Part shown: positions 7,499 through 14,415 of the stretch, piece after piece | Position numbering within the stretch: position 1 is the stretch's first letter | How the letters are laid out: each line of letters starts with the position of its first letter | Source: CAIKMD01 sp036490955 | GTDB taxonomy: Bacteria; Pseudomonadota; Alphaproteobacteria; ATCC43930; CGMCC-115725 | Assembly: GCA_036490955.1 (NCBI GenBank) | Contig: DASXCX010000149.1 | Coordinates: 1-14,659, forward strand | Reading direction: 5' to 3' | Length of the DNA stretch: 14,659 bases | Notes under the pieces: generated by a model | What the model saw: the letters and a program-made list of their open reading frames with translations, nothing else | Databases searched by the model: none | Told to the model about the DNA's origin: nothing | Program-made: the position numbers and the translations under genes

Positions 7499-7514
7499 GC
7501 GGCAGGGTGTCGTC

Positions 7515-7727
7515 ATGCAAGCTTCCAACGGTCACGTGCAACGGGACGTTGCAATCGAAACCATCAAGCACGATCTCGCCGAATTGCAAGACGCGCTTGA
7601 TGGGGTGCGGCGCCGCTCGACCAGTGCTGTTCAGCGGCAAATCCTCGCCCAGCCATTCCAAAGCGTCGCGATCGCCTTCGCCGCCGGCTTTGTCGTAAGC
7701 CGCTTTCTCGCGCATAAGCTGTTCTGA
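7515..7727 (+). CDS. Short tail-anchored DUF883-like protein
   Basis: This 70-residue protein has a charged, helical N-terminal half (residues 10-45, VAIETIKHDLAELQDALDGV) that could form a coiled coil. It ends in one hydrophobic helix at about 46-65 (FQSVAIAFAAGFVVSRFL) and a short basic tail. This plan is that of DUF883 proteins such as ElaB and YqjD, which in enterobacteria sit in the inner membrane and bind ribosomes in stationary phase. The match is by layout, not strong sequence identity. The ATG at 7515 has AGGG 7 bases upstream. It is preceded by the inverted repeat and followed 5 bp later by the start of the 94-residue gene, so the two are probably co-transcribed. Confidence 0.65.
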   Translation: MQASNGHVQRDVAIETIKHDLAELQDALDGVRRRSTSAVQRQILAQPFQSVAIAFAAGFVVSRFLAHKLF

Positions 7728-7732
7728 GCATT

Positions 7733-8017
7733 TTGCCGAAGCCGTCCGAAGAAATCCTCGCCTGGGTCGCCACGCTGAGCCCTGCCGAGGAGCTCACCGT
7801 ACGCATGGCCTATTGCCTGGCCAATCCGTGGTGCCGGGACGACAAGCCATGGCAACTTCGCATCGCGGAGCTGCAGTCTCAATTCATCCAATCCGACGAG
7901 GACCGCCGGCTCTATGAAGAACGCGCCACCAAAATGGCGCGCGACATCGAAAACGCGATCGAAGAGATGAAGGCGCAAACTGCCGTTCCAGCCGCGGCGC
8001 CGAATACACCCACTTGA
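7733..8017 (+). CDS. Conserved-looking protein of unknown function, TTG start
   Basis: I do not recognise a family. The 94-residue product looks soluble and mostly helical, with two Trp-containing stretches (ILAWVATLS and NPWCRDDKPWQLRIAELQ), a charged helix with heptad-like spacing at about 55-80, and a short Ala/Pro tail. The proposed start is TTG at 7733. The frame has a stop at 7715-7717 and the first ATG is 24 codons in, within the likely fold. TGAG of the upstream stop region may serve as ribosome site, so translation is likely coupled to the DUF883-like gene. The gene ends 27 bp before the 63-residue gene on the opposite strand. Membership of a two-gene operon is inferred from spacing. 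Confidence 0.6.
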   Translation: MPKPSEEILAWVATLSPAEELTVRMAYCLANPWCRDDKPWQLRIAELQSQFIQSDEDRRLYEERATKMARDIENAIEEMKAQTAVPAAAPNTPT

Positions 8018-8044
8018 GCCAGCCGCTTCTGTTTCGCGATGCCG

Positions 8045-8236
8045 CTATTTCTTGTCTGAACGCGGTGTGCCGACCTGGCCTCCGGCACCGACCCGTTCGC
8101 GCGGACCAAGCTCGGCGTCGCGCCGGCCTTGCGGCTTGTGCAATGGCACGCCCGACTGCCCTTCGCCAACTTGGCCGCCCGCGCCTACCCGCTCGACCTC
8201 ATGCTCCGGATGCTTGGATTTAGGCGTTTCTGTCAT
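8045..8236 (-). CDS. Small hydrophilic protein with duplicated ERVGAGGQVG segment
   Basis: This 63-residue protein has no hydrophobic segment and is rich in Gly, Glu, Lys, Arg and Pro, so it is probably disordered. It contains two near-identical 11-residue units, VERVGAGGQVG (residues 14-24) and RERVGAGGQVG (46-56), 32 residues apart. GGAGA lies 5 bases before the ATG at 8236, which supports it being a real gene. The duplicate units share protein sequence but differ at several third-codon positions (8165-8197 against 8069-8101), as expected for a translated repeat. The competing plus-strand frame has no such support. Function is unknown. Its composition recalls small stress-type proteins, which is only a guess. 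Confidence 0.6.
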   Translation of the reverse strand: MTETPKSKHPEHEVERVGAGGQVGEGQSGVPLHKPQGRRDAELGPRERVGAGGQVGTPRSDKK

Positions 8237-8298
8237 AGAAATCTCCGATCGTCCTTCGCCGGAAAAACGGTCGGACAGCCGGAAGGGTTGCCTAGCGG

Positions 8299-9285
8299 TC
8301 AGACATAGACGTGCGCCATGAGTTGCTCAGGATAGCGGGCGCCTGCGGCGGCGCCGAGCGGGATCGCGGCCGAAATCCGCGCGACTTCTTGCGCGGTCAG
8401 GCGCAATTCAAGCGCGCCGAGGTTCTCATCGAGCCGCTCCTGATGCTTGGTGCCCGGGATCGGAATCACATCCGGCCCCTGCGCGAGAAGCCAGGCGAGA
8501 ACGAGCTGAGCCGGCGTGCAGCCTTTCTCTTCGGCAATTGCCGCGATGCGCTCCACCAGCGTGCGGTTATGCGCGAGATTCTCGGCGAGAAACCGCGGGT
8601 GCCGGCCGCGCGTATCGCCTTTCTCGAAGCTCGGCGCCGCGTCGATCTTACCGGTGAGCAGTCCACGGCCGAGCGGCGAATAGGCGACGAAAGCGATGCC
8701 AAGCTCGCGCGTCGTCCGCAGCGTCTCCTCGGCCTCGACGCGATAAAGCAGCGAGAATTCGCTTTGCACCGCGGCGATCGGATGCGTTTTATGCGCGCGG
8801 CGGATGGTCTCCGGTTTCGCCTCACTGAGGCCAAGGGCACGGACCTTGCCCTCTTGCACAAGCTTCGCCATCGCACCGACCGTGTCCTCGATCGGCACAT
8901 TCGGATCGATGCGATGCGCGTAATAGAGATCGATCGTCTCGACGCCGAGCCGCTTGAGGCTCGCTTCGCAGGCCATCGGCACGTATTCCGGCCGGCCATC
9001 GACCGGACGCGGGGCGCCGCTCCGCATATTGCCGAATTTCGAGGCAAGCACGACCGAGCCGCGACGCTTGACGATCGCGCGACCGACAAGCTCCTCGTTG
9101 TGGCCATTGCCGTAAGCGTCCGACGTGTCGAGCATGGTGATGCCGCGATCGAGCGCGTCGTTGATCAGCGCCGCGGATGCAACGTCGTCCCCCGCCCCAT
9201 ACGTGCCGGAAAAGGACATGCAGCCGAGGCCGATCGGCGCTACCGCAATGCCGCCCCTACCGAGAGCTCGCTTTTCCGCTGCCAT
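8299..9285 (-). CDS. Aldo/keto reductase, probably AKR13-like
   Basis: This 328-residue cytoplasmic NADPH-dependent oxidoreductase probably reduces aldehydes or ketones. The catalytic tetrad is visible: Asp53 (MLDTSDAYG), Tyr58, Lys83 (ASKFG) and His124 (YYAHRIDPNVPIEDTVGAM). The cofactor-binding half has VQSEFSLLYR, AYSPLGRGLLTGK and IPIPGTKHQERLDEN. The YYAHRID wording and the LGCMSFSGTYG opening fit the AKR13 group, whose members act on varied substrates, so no specific substrate is assigned. ATG 9285 is chosen because GGAGG lies 6 bases before it (9292-9296). An earlier in-frame codon at 9315 would add ten unconserved residues. It lies 47 bp downstream of the ligase on the same strand. 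Nothing in its motifs connects it to DNA repair. Confidence 0.9.
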   Translation of the reverse strand: MAAEKRALGRGGIAVAPIGLGCMSFSGTYGAGDDVASAALINDALDRGITMLDTSDAYGNGHNEELVGRAIVKRRGSVVLASKFGNMRSGAPRPVDGRPEYVPMACEASLKRLGVETIDLYYAHRIDPNVPIEDTVGAMAKLVQEGKVRALGLSEAKPETIRRAHKTHPIAAVQSEFSLLYRVEAEETLRTTRELGIAFVAYSPLGRGLLTGKIDAAPSFEKGDTRGRHPRFLAENLAHNRTLVERIAAIAEEKGCTPAQLVLAWLLAQGPDVIPIPGTKHQERLDENLGALELRLTAQEVARISAAIPLGAAAGARYPEQLMAHVYV

Positions 9286-9332
9286 GCCTTGCCTCCGTTG
9301 TGTTTGCGCTAGCATAGCGCACCGGCCGGCTA

Positions 9333-10898
9333 CTAGGTCACTAGCTTCAACAGGCTTTCGACATGATCGGCCTCGCCTGCCGGCTTGTCCCAGCGAATCC
9401 GATGGATGCGCGGAAAGCGCATTGCCAGGCCCGATTTATGCCGGGTCGAGCGATGCACGCTATCGAAAGCGACTTCGAGAACGATATCTTGCGCGACGGC
9501 GCGCACCGGCCCGAAACGGTCGATCGTGTGATCGCGGATCCAGCGATCGAGCCGGCGTAGCTCTTCATCCGTAAAGCCGGAATAGGCCTTGCCGACCGGG
9601 ACCAGCTCATCCTCGCGCCAAACACCGAACGTGTAGTCGGAATAAAAGGACGAGCGCTTGCCGTGGCCCCGTTGCGCATACAGCAGCACGGTATCGATGG
9701 TCAGTGCGTCGCGCTTCCATTTGAACCATGGCCCCTTCGGCCGGCCCGAAACGTAGGCTGAATCGCCGCGTTTCAGCATCAGCCCTTCAATCGCCCGCTC
9801 GCGTGCGCCGTCACGCAACTCGCGCAATTCGCCCCATTGCGTGAAAGGCAACAACGGCGAGATGTCCATGCGCGATCGCGGCGCGGCGCGATACCAGGCC
9901 TCGAGCCGCTGACGCCGCAGATCGAAGCTTAGGGAGCGCAAATCCTCGCCGCCCTGCTCGAGGATGTCGTAGAGACGCACCCAGGCGGGATAGTCGGCGA
10001 TCATCCTAGGGGTCGCGATTTTGCGATTGAGCCGCTGCTGCAGATCGTTGAACGGCGCGATCACGCCGTCGCGCATCACCAACAGTTCGCCGTCGAGTAC
10101 GACGTCCTCATTCAGCAACGCGAGCAGATCGGGAAAAGCACGACCGATGTCGTCGCCGCTGCGTGAATAAAGGCGACGTTCGCCGCCGCGGCCGACGAGT
10201 TGGACACGGATGCCGTCCCACTTCCATTCGGCGCGATAATCGGCGGAGTCGAGTTTTACGATATCCTCCTCTTCGAGCGGCTGCGCCAGCATCAGCGGCG
10301 TGAAAGTCGGGCGGTTACCGAGTTCGGGCCGCGCGGCGCGGCCTTCAAGCCAAGCAAAAAGCTCGGTATATGGCGGCTGCAGCGCATGCCATACCGCCTC
10401 GATCTCGTCGAGCGAGGCGGTCGAGCCTTCGGCGAGCGCCGTTTTGGCGAGCCGCGCCGAGACGCCGACGCGCAGCGCGCCGGTTGCCAGTTTCAATAGA
10501 GCCCAACGCTGCGTCGCATCGAGCGCGTCGAGCCAAGCACTCAGCAGCGTGCCGGAACTGTCGCGCGTCGCCAGGGTCATGCCGTCGACCACTTCGGACA
10601 AGCTCGGCAGATGATTTGCGCCGTGCTTCGGCGGCCAAATCAGCGCGACCGTCTCGGCAAGGTCGCCGACAAAATCATGCGACAGCGCGAAAAGCTCGCC
10701 ATCGATGCGTTCCAGCACAAGATCGCGGATTTGCGCCGGTTTCACGCCCGGAAACGATAGCTCGCCTGTCAGCGCCGCCAGCGCCCAGCCGCGATCGGGG
10801 TCGGGCGTGGTCGTGAAATATTCGTGCATCAGCCGCAGCTTGCCGAGCCGCGACGGCGTGAAGATAAGGCTGTCGAGCAGCGGCGCAAATCGGTCCAC
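9333..10898 (-). CDS. ATP-dependent DNA ligase of the ligase/Exo/Lhr-Core/PdeM repair cluster
   Basis: This 521-residue ligase seals nicks through an enzyme-AMP intermediate. An N-terminal DNA-binding domain (about 1-200) precedes the nucleotidyltransferase domain with motif I EWKWDGIR (adenylated Lys226), motif III LDGELLV (Glu271), motif IV IEGLMLKR (Glu371) and motif V WFKWKRD (Lys393, Lys395). An OB-fold domain follows from about 400. It lacks the polymerase and phosphoesterase domains of LigD. The start is GTG at 10898, two bases after the stop of the exonuclease, with GAGGA inside the end of that gene. This implies an operon with coupled translation. Family knowledge: this ligase type occurs with a beta-lactamase-fold nuclease, Lhr-Core helicase and metallophosphoesterase in a DNA repair cluster, and all four are here. 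Confidence 0.93.
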   Translation of the reverse strand: MDRFAPLLDSLIFTPSRLGKLRLMHEYFTTTPDPDRGWALAALTGELSFPGVKPAQIRDLVLERIDGELFALSHDFVGDLAETVALIWPPKHGANHLPSLSEVVDGMTLATRDSSGTLLSAWLDALDATQRWALLKLATGALRVGVSARLAKTALAEGSTASLDEIEAVWHALQPPYTELFAWLEGRAARPELGNRPTFTPLMLAQPLEEEDIVKLDSADYRAEWKWDGIRVQLVGRGGERRLYSRSGDDIGRAFPDLLALLNEDVVLDGELLVMRDGVIAPFNDLQQRLNRKIATPRMIADYPAWVRLYDILEQGGEDLRSLSFDLRRQRLEAWYRAAPRSRMDISPLLPFTQWGELRELRDGARERAIEGLMLKRGDSAYVSGRPKGPWFKWKRDALTIDTVLLYAQRGHGKRSSFYSDYTFGVWREDELVPVGKAYSGFTDEELRRLDRWIRDHTIDRFGPVRAVAQDIVLEVAFDSVHRSTRHKSGLAMRFPRIHRIRWDKPAGEADHVESLLKLVT

Positions 10899-10900
10899 GC

Positions 10901-11914
10901 CTATTCCTCGTCGTCAAAGCCGACGAGCGACAGCGCCCGCGCGCGATAGCCCATCAGCCCGGCCTGACGCAGCAACGCTTCCTCGGCACCATGCGTGATC
11001 CAGACTTCGCTTGGTTTCAACGCGTCGATCGTGCCGGTGAGCTCGTCCCAATCGGCATGGTCCGAGATCACCAGCGGCAACTCGACGCCGCTCGCTTTCG
11101 CACGCTGCTTGACGCGCATCCAGCCCGAGGCCTGCGCTACCACCGGATCAGGCAAGCGCCGCGCCCAGGGTTCGGCCGAGGCCGAAGGCGGCGCGAGCAC
11201 GATCTTGCCCTTGAGCTCGTCCTTGCTCGCGCCGAGTGCGGGCAGCAGCGGGCCGAGCGCGACGCCGAATTTCTCATAGAGATTGCAGAGCGCTTGCTGC
11301 GCGCCATGAAGATAGATCGGCTCCTCGTAACCCCGACGACGCAGCAGCGCGATCACGCGCTGACACTTGCCCAAAGCATAAGCGCCGACGAGATGAGCGC
11401 GTTCGGGAAAGAGCCTCAGCGAATGGAGCAGCCGATCGATCTCCTCGCCGTCGTTGGGATGGCGGAACACCGGCAGACCGAATGTCGCCTCGGTGATGAA
11501 GACGTCGCAAGGCTGCGGCTCGAAAGGCGGACAGGTCGGATCCGGCCGGCGCTTGTAGTCGCCCGAGACGACGATCCGGCTGCCGGCTTTCTCCAGCACC
11601 GCCTGGGCGCTGCCGAGGATATGTCCCGCGGGCACCAGCTTCACGCTGACGGGGCCGAGTCTCACCGTCTCGCCATAGGGCAGGGCCTGTAGCGAGCCGC
11701 CGGCGTTGTCGCCAAAGCGCTGACGCATGATCGCCAGGGTCTCAACCGTCGCGAGCACGGCGCCATTGCCGCCTCGCGCGTGATCGCTATGGCCATGCGT
11801 GACCACCGCGCGCTCGACCGGCTGCACGGGATCGACGAAGAAATCGCCGGCCTCGCAATAGAGGCCGCGCGGCGTCGGTTTCAGCCATTCATGCGGAGAA
11901 GCGGTTTGGGACAT
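10901..11914 (-). CDS. Ligase-associated DNA exonuclease, metallo-beta-lactamase fold
   Basis: This 337-residue protein belongs to the MBL-fold/beta-CASP-like nucleases associated with the ligase cluster. The first metal motif is THGHSDHARGG (His40, His42, Asp44, His45). Further ligands are His98 (AGHILGSAQ), Asp119 (VVSGDYKR) and the late His in ISDHADWDEL. The relative from Pseudomonas putida was characterised as a manganese-dependent DNA nuclease, so DNA end processing before ligation is the expected job. It is the first gene of the leftward operon and its stop is two bases from the ligase GTG. ATG 11914 has no clear Shine-Dalgarno, but a TATTAG box ends exactly six bases before it on the minus strand, which suggests a leaderless message. 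Confidence 0.93.
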   Translation of the reverse strand: MSQTASPHEWLKPTPRGLYCEAGDFFVDPVQPVERAVVTHGHSDHARGGNGAVLATVETLAIMRQRFGDNAGGSLQALPYGETVRLGPVSVKLVPAGHILGSAQAVLEKAGSRIVVSGDYKRRPDPTCPPFEPQPCDVFITEATFGLPVFRHPNDGEEIDRLLHSLRLFPERAHLVGAYALGKCQRVIALLRRRGYEEPIYLHGAQQALCNLYEKFGVALGPLLPALGASKDELKGKIVLAPPSASAEPWARRLPDPVVAQASGWMRVKQRAKASGVELPLVISDHADWDELTGTIDALKPSEVWITHGAEEALLRQAGLMGYRARALSLVGFDDEE

Positions 11915-11920
11915 GCCGCT

Positions 11921-11959
11921 CTAATATGGGATTTCGGCCGCTCGAAACCCATATATTAG
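11921..11959. promoter_or_regulatory. Near-palindromic divergent promoter/operator between exonuclease and helicase
   Basis: The gap between the two repair half-operons is an imperfect palindrome. CTAATATGGG (11921-11930) mirrors CCCATATATTAG (11948-11959), and inside them TTTCG (11932-11936) mirrors CGAAA (11943-11947) around GCCGCT. One arm has two extra bases and the other one. On the minus strand TATTAG ends six bases before the exonuclease ATG at 11914. On the plus strand TATATT ends seven bases before the helicase ATG at 11965. Both messages therefore could be leaderless, with transcription starting at the start codon. Clear -35 boxes are not visible. A dimeric regulator could bind here and control all four genes; the regulator is unknown. 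Confidence 0.6.
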
Positions 11960-11964
11960 CCCGC

Positions 11965-14373
11965 ATGCCGCTCGACGCCCTACCCGCTTCCCTGTCGCCT
12001 TGGTTCGCGCGCCGCAGCTGGACGCCGCACCCGCATCAGCTCGCGATGATCGAGGCAGCGCAGGCCGGGCGCTCGGTACTCCTGACCGCGCCGACCGGTG
12101 GCGGCAAGACCCTGGCCGGCTTCCTGCCAAGCCTGATCGAGCTATCCCAGACGCCGGTTCAGGGCCTGCACACGCTTTATATCTCGCCGCTGAAGGCGCT
12201 CGCCGTCGACGTCCACCGTAACCTCATCAGCCCCGTCGAAGAACTAAAGCTGCCGATCAGCCTTGAGACGCGCACCGGCGACACGCCGCCGGCGCGCCGG
12301 GCGCGCCAGCGGATTCAGCCACCGCAGATGCTGATGACGACGCCGGAATCGCTGGCGCTGATGCTGTCGCATCCCGATGCCGAGAAGACCTTTGGCCAGC
12401 TTCGCGCGATCGTTATCGACGAGGTGCACGCTCTCGCCGGCAGCAAGCGCGGCGATCTTCTTGCCCTCGGGCTCGCGCGGCTATCGCGCTTGGCGCCGCG
12501 GGCACGGCATGTCGGCCTCTCGGCGACCATTGCCTGGCCCGAGGAGCTTGCCGCTTGGCTCGGCTCCGGCGGCAAAGAAGTGCATCACATCGCCGCCGAT
12601 GCTGGGCCGCTGCCGCGCGTCGAAATGTTGGAGCCCGGCGCGACGCTTCCCTGGGCCGGCCATATGGCGCTTTACGCCCTGGGCGAGGTCTATGAGGCGA
12701 TCGAGCGGCATAGGAGCGTCATCGTCTTCGTCAATACGCGCGCGCAGGCCGAGCTTGTCTTCCAAGGCTTGTGGCGGCGCAACGACAAAAACCTGCCGAT
12801 CGCGTTGCATCACGGCAGTCTCGCGGTCGAGCAACGCCGTAAGGTCGAAGCCGCGATGGCCGAGGGCAAGTTGCGGGCCGTCGTCGCCACCTCTTCGCTC
12901 GATCTCGGCATCGATTGGGGCGATATCGATCTCGTCATCCAGATCGGCGCGCCCAAAGGCGTATCGCGCCTCACGCAGCGCATCGGCCGCGCCAATCACC
13001 GCCTCACTGAAGCGAGTGCCGCATTACTCGTCCCAGCCAATCGCTTCGAGGTGCTGGAGTGCCGCGCTGCCATTGCGGCGATCGGCGCCCGCGAGCTCGA
13101 TGGCGACAGGCCGCGTGCCGGCGGGCTCGATGTGCTGGCCCAGCATATTCTCGGCATGGCTTGCGCCGCGCCCTTCACCGCCGACGCGCTCTACGAGGAA
13201 GTAACGTCCGCGGCGCCCTATCAATCGCTGGCACGCAAGGATTTCGACGACGCCCTGGCTTTCGTCGAACATGGCGGTTACGCGCTCAAGGAATATGAGC
13301 AATGGCGGCGGCTCTTTCACGACAGCCAGGGCCGCTACAATATCGTCTCGCCGCAGGTGGCGCGGCGCTATCGCATGAATATCGGCACCATCGTCGAAGC
13401 AGTGATGCTGCGCGTGCGGGTCGGCGGCCGCGTGCTAGGCGAGGTCGAGGAGAATTTCGCGCTCGGCCTTTCGGAAGGCGACACCTTCCTCTTCTCGGGC
13501 GAGATTCTGCGCTTCGAGGAAATTCGCGGCATGGAAGTGCGCGCCCGGCGCGAGCGCAGCACGCAAACGCCGCGAATCCCAAGCTATGACGGCGGCAAAT
13601 TCCCACTCTCGACCCATCTAGCGGCGCGCGTCCGCGGCCTGCTGCAAGAGCCGGAAACGTGGCGCGATTTGCCCCTGCCCGTCCGCGAATGGCTCGCCGC
13701 ACAGCATGATTACTCGGTCATGCCCGATCGCGATGGGTTGCTTGTCGAGAGCTTTCCGCGCGGCCCGCACCATTATCTCGTCGTCTACGGCTTCGAGGGC
13801 CGACCGGCGCATCAGACGCTCGGCATGCTGCTGACCAAGCGCATGGAGCGCGCCGGCAGCAAGCCGCTCGGTTTCGTTGCCACCGATTACGTGCTGGCAA
13901 TCTGGAGCCTCGAGCCGGCGCGCGATATCGACGCGCTGCTCGATCAGGAGATGCTCGGCGACGATCTCGAAGTGTGGATGGCCGAGTCGTCGATGCTGCG
14001 GCGGAGCTTCCGCAATGTCGCGATCATCGCCGGGCTGATCGAGCGCAACCATCCCGGCCACGAGAAGTCGCGACGGCAAGTCACCTTCAACTCGGACCTT
14101 ATCTACGACGTGCTGCGCCGCCATCAGCCGGACCACATCCTGCTGCGCGCCACGGTTGCGGATGCCGCCACGGGACTGACCGATATCAGGCGACTCGGCG
14201 AAATGCTGGCGCGCGCCAAAGGCCGGATCACCTTCCGCACACTTGATCGTGTGTCGCCGTTGGCAATTCCCATCCTGCTCGAGGTCGGCCGTGAAGCAGT
14301 TTACGGCGAGGCGATGGACGCGCTGGTCGGCGAAGCCGCAGAACAGCTCATCGCCGAAGCCGGGTTACACTGA
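11965..14373 (+). CDS. Ligase-associated DEXH-box helicase (Lhr-Core type)
   Basis: This 802-residue protein is a superfamily 2 ATP-driven helicase of the Lhr-Core type, expected to translocate on single-stranded DNA and unwind duplexes in the nucleic-acid repair cluster. Visible motifs: Walker A TAPTGGGKT (Lys48), motif Ia SPLKALAVD, DEVH box IDEVHAL (152-155), motif III SATI (186-189), motif V ATSSLDLGIDWGDIDLV, and motif VI QRIGRANHR (Arg339, Arg342). A winged-helix and the Lhr-specific C-terminal region fill residues 370-802. The length fits the ligase-associated subgroup, not the 1,400-residue full Lhr. ATG 11965 is preferred. An in-frame ATG at 11926 would start inside the palindromic promoter and add 13 unconserved residues. 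pdeM follows 42 bp later. Confidence 0.94.
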   Translation: MPLDALPASLSPWFARRSWTPHPHQLAMIEAAQAGRSVLLTAPTGGGKTLAGFLPSLIELSQTPVQGLHTLYISPLKALAVDVHRNLISPVEELKLPISLETRTGDTPPARRARQRIQPPQMLMTTPESLALMLSHPDAEKTFGQLRAIVIDEVHALAGSKRGDLLALGLARLSRLAPRARHVGLSATIAWPEELAAWLGSGGKEVHHIAADAGPLPRVEMLEPGATLPWAGHMALYALGEVYEAIERHRSVIVFVNTRAQAELVFQGLWRRNDKNLPIALHHGSLAVEQRRKVEAAMAEGKLRAVVATSSLDLGIDWGDIDLVIQIGAPKGVSRLTQRIGRANHRLTEASAALLVPANRFEVLECRAAIAAIGARELDGDRPRAGGLDVLAQHILGMACAAPFTADALYEEVTSAAPYQSLARKDFDDALAFVEHGGYALKEYEQWRRLFHDSQGRYNIVSPQVARRYRMNIGTIVEAVMLRVRVGGRVLGEVEENFALGLSEGDTFLFSGEILRFEEIRGMEVRARRERSTQTPRIPSYDGGKFPLSTHLAARVRGLLQEPETWRDLPLPVREWLAAQHDYSVMPDRDGLLVESFPRGPHHYLVVYGFEGRPAHQTLGMLLTKRMERAGSKPLGFVATDYVLAIWSLEPARDIDALLDQEMLGDDLEVWMAESSMLRRSFRNVAIIAGLIERNHPGHEKSRRQVTFNSDLIYDVLRRHQPDHILLRATVADAATGLTDIRRLGEMLARAKGRITFRTLDRVSPLAIPILLEVGREAVYGEAMDALVGEAAEQLIAEAGLH

Positions 14374-14401
14374 GTTTCTGGCGTCGGCGCAGCCCATCGC
14401 C

Positions 14402-14407
14402 TATAGA
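14402..14407 (+). promoter_or_regulatory. -10-like TATAGA directly before pdeM
   Basis: TATAGA ends 8 bases before the pdeM ATG at 14416, the same spacing as TATAGT before yjbQ, and there is no clear Shine-Dalgarno. pdeM may have its own leaderless promoter besides read-through from the helicase gene. The match is short and may be chance. Confidence 0.3.
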
Positions 14408-14415
14408 GTGCGGCG

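Noticed and set aside
8052..8321. 89-codon plus-strand frame opposite the 63-residue protein
   Set aside because: It has no ribosome site, is rich in Pro, Ser and Arg, and overlaps the end of the reductase. The minus-strand frame has both a ribosome site and a codon pattern that fits translation.
8311..9312. 333-codon open frame antisense to the aldo/keto reductase
   Set aside because: The minus-strand frame has a full catalytic tetrad and a good ribosome site. The plus-strand product is Arg-rich and unlike any family I know.
11926..11964. Earlier ATG for the helicase
   Set aside because: It would place the start inside the palindromic control region and before the -10-like box. The 13 added residues show no family match.
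12377..13204. 275-codon plus-strand frame inside the helicase gene
   Set aside because: It is out of frame with all helicase motifs and its product is Ser/Arg-rich, so it is a shadow.
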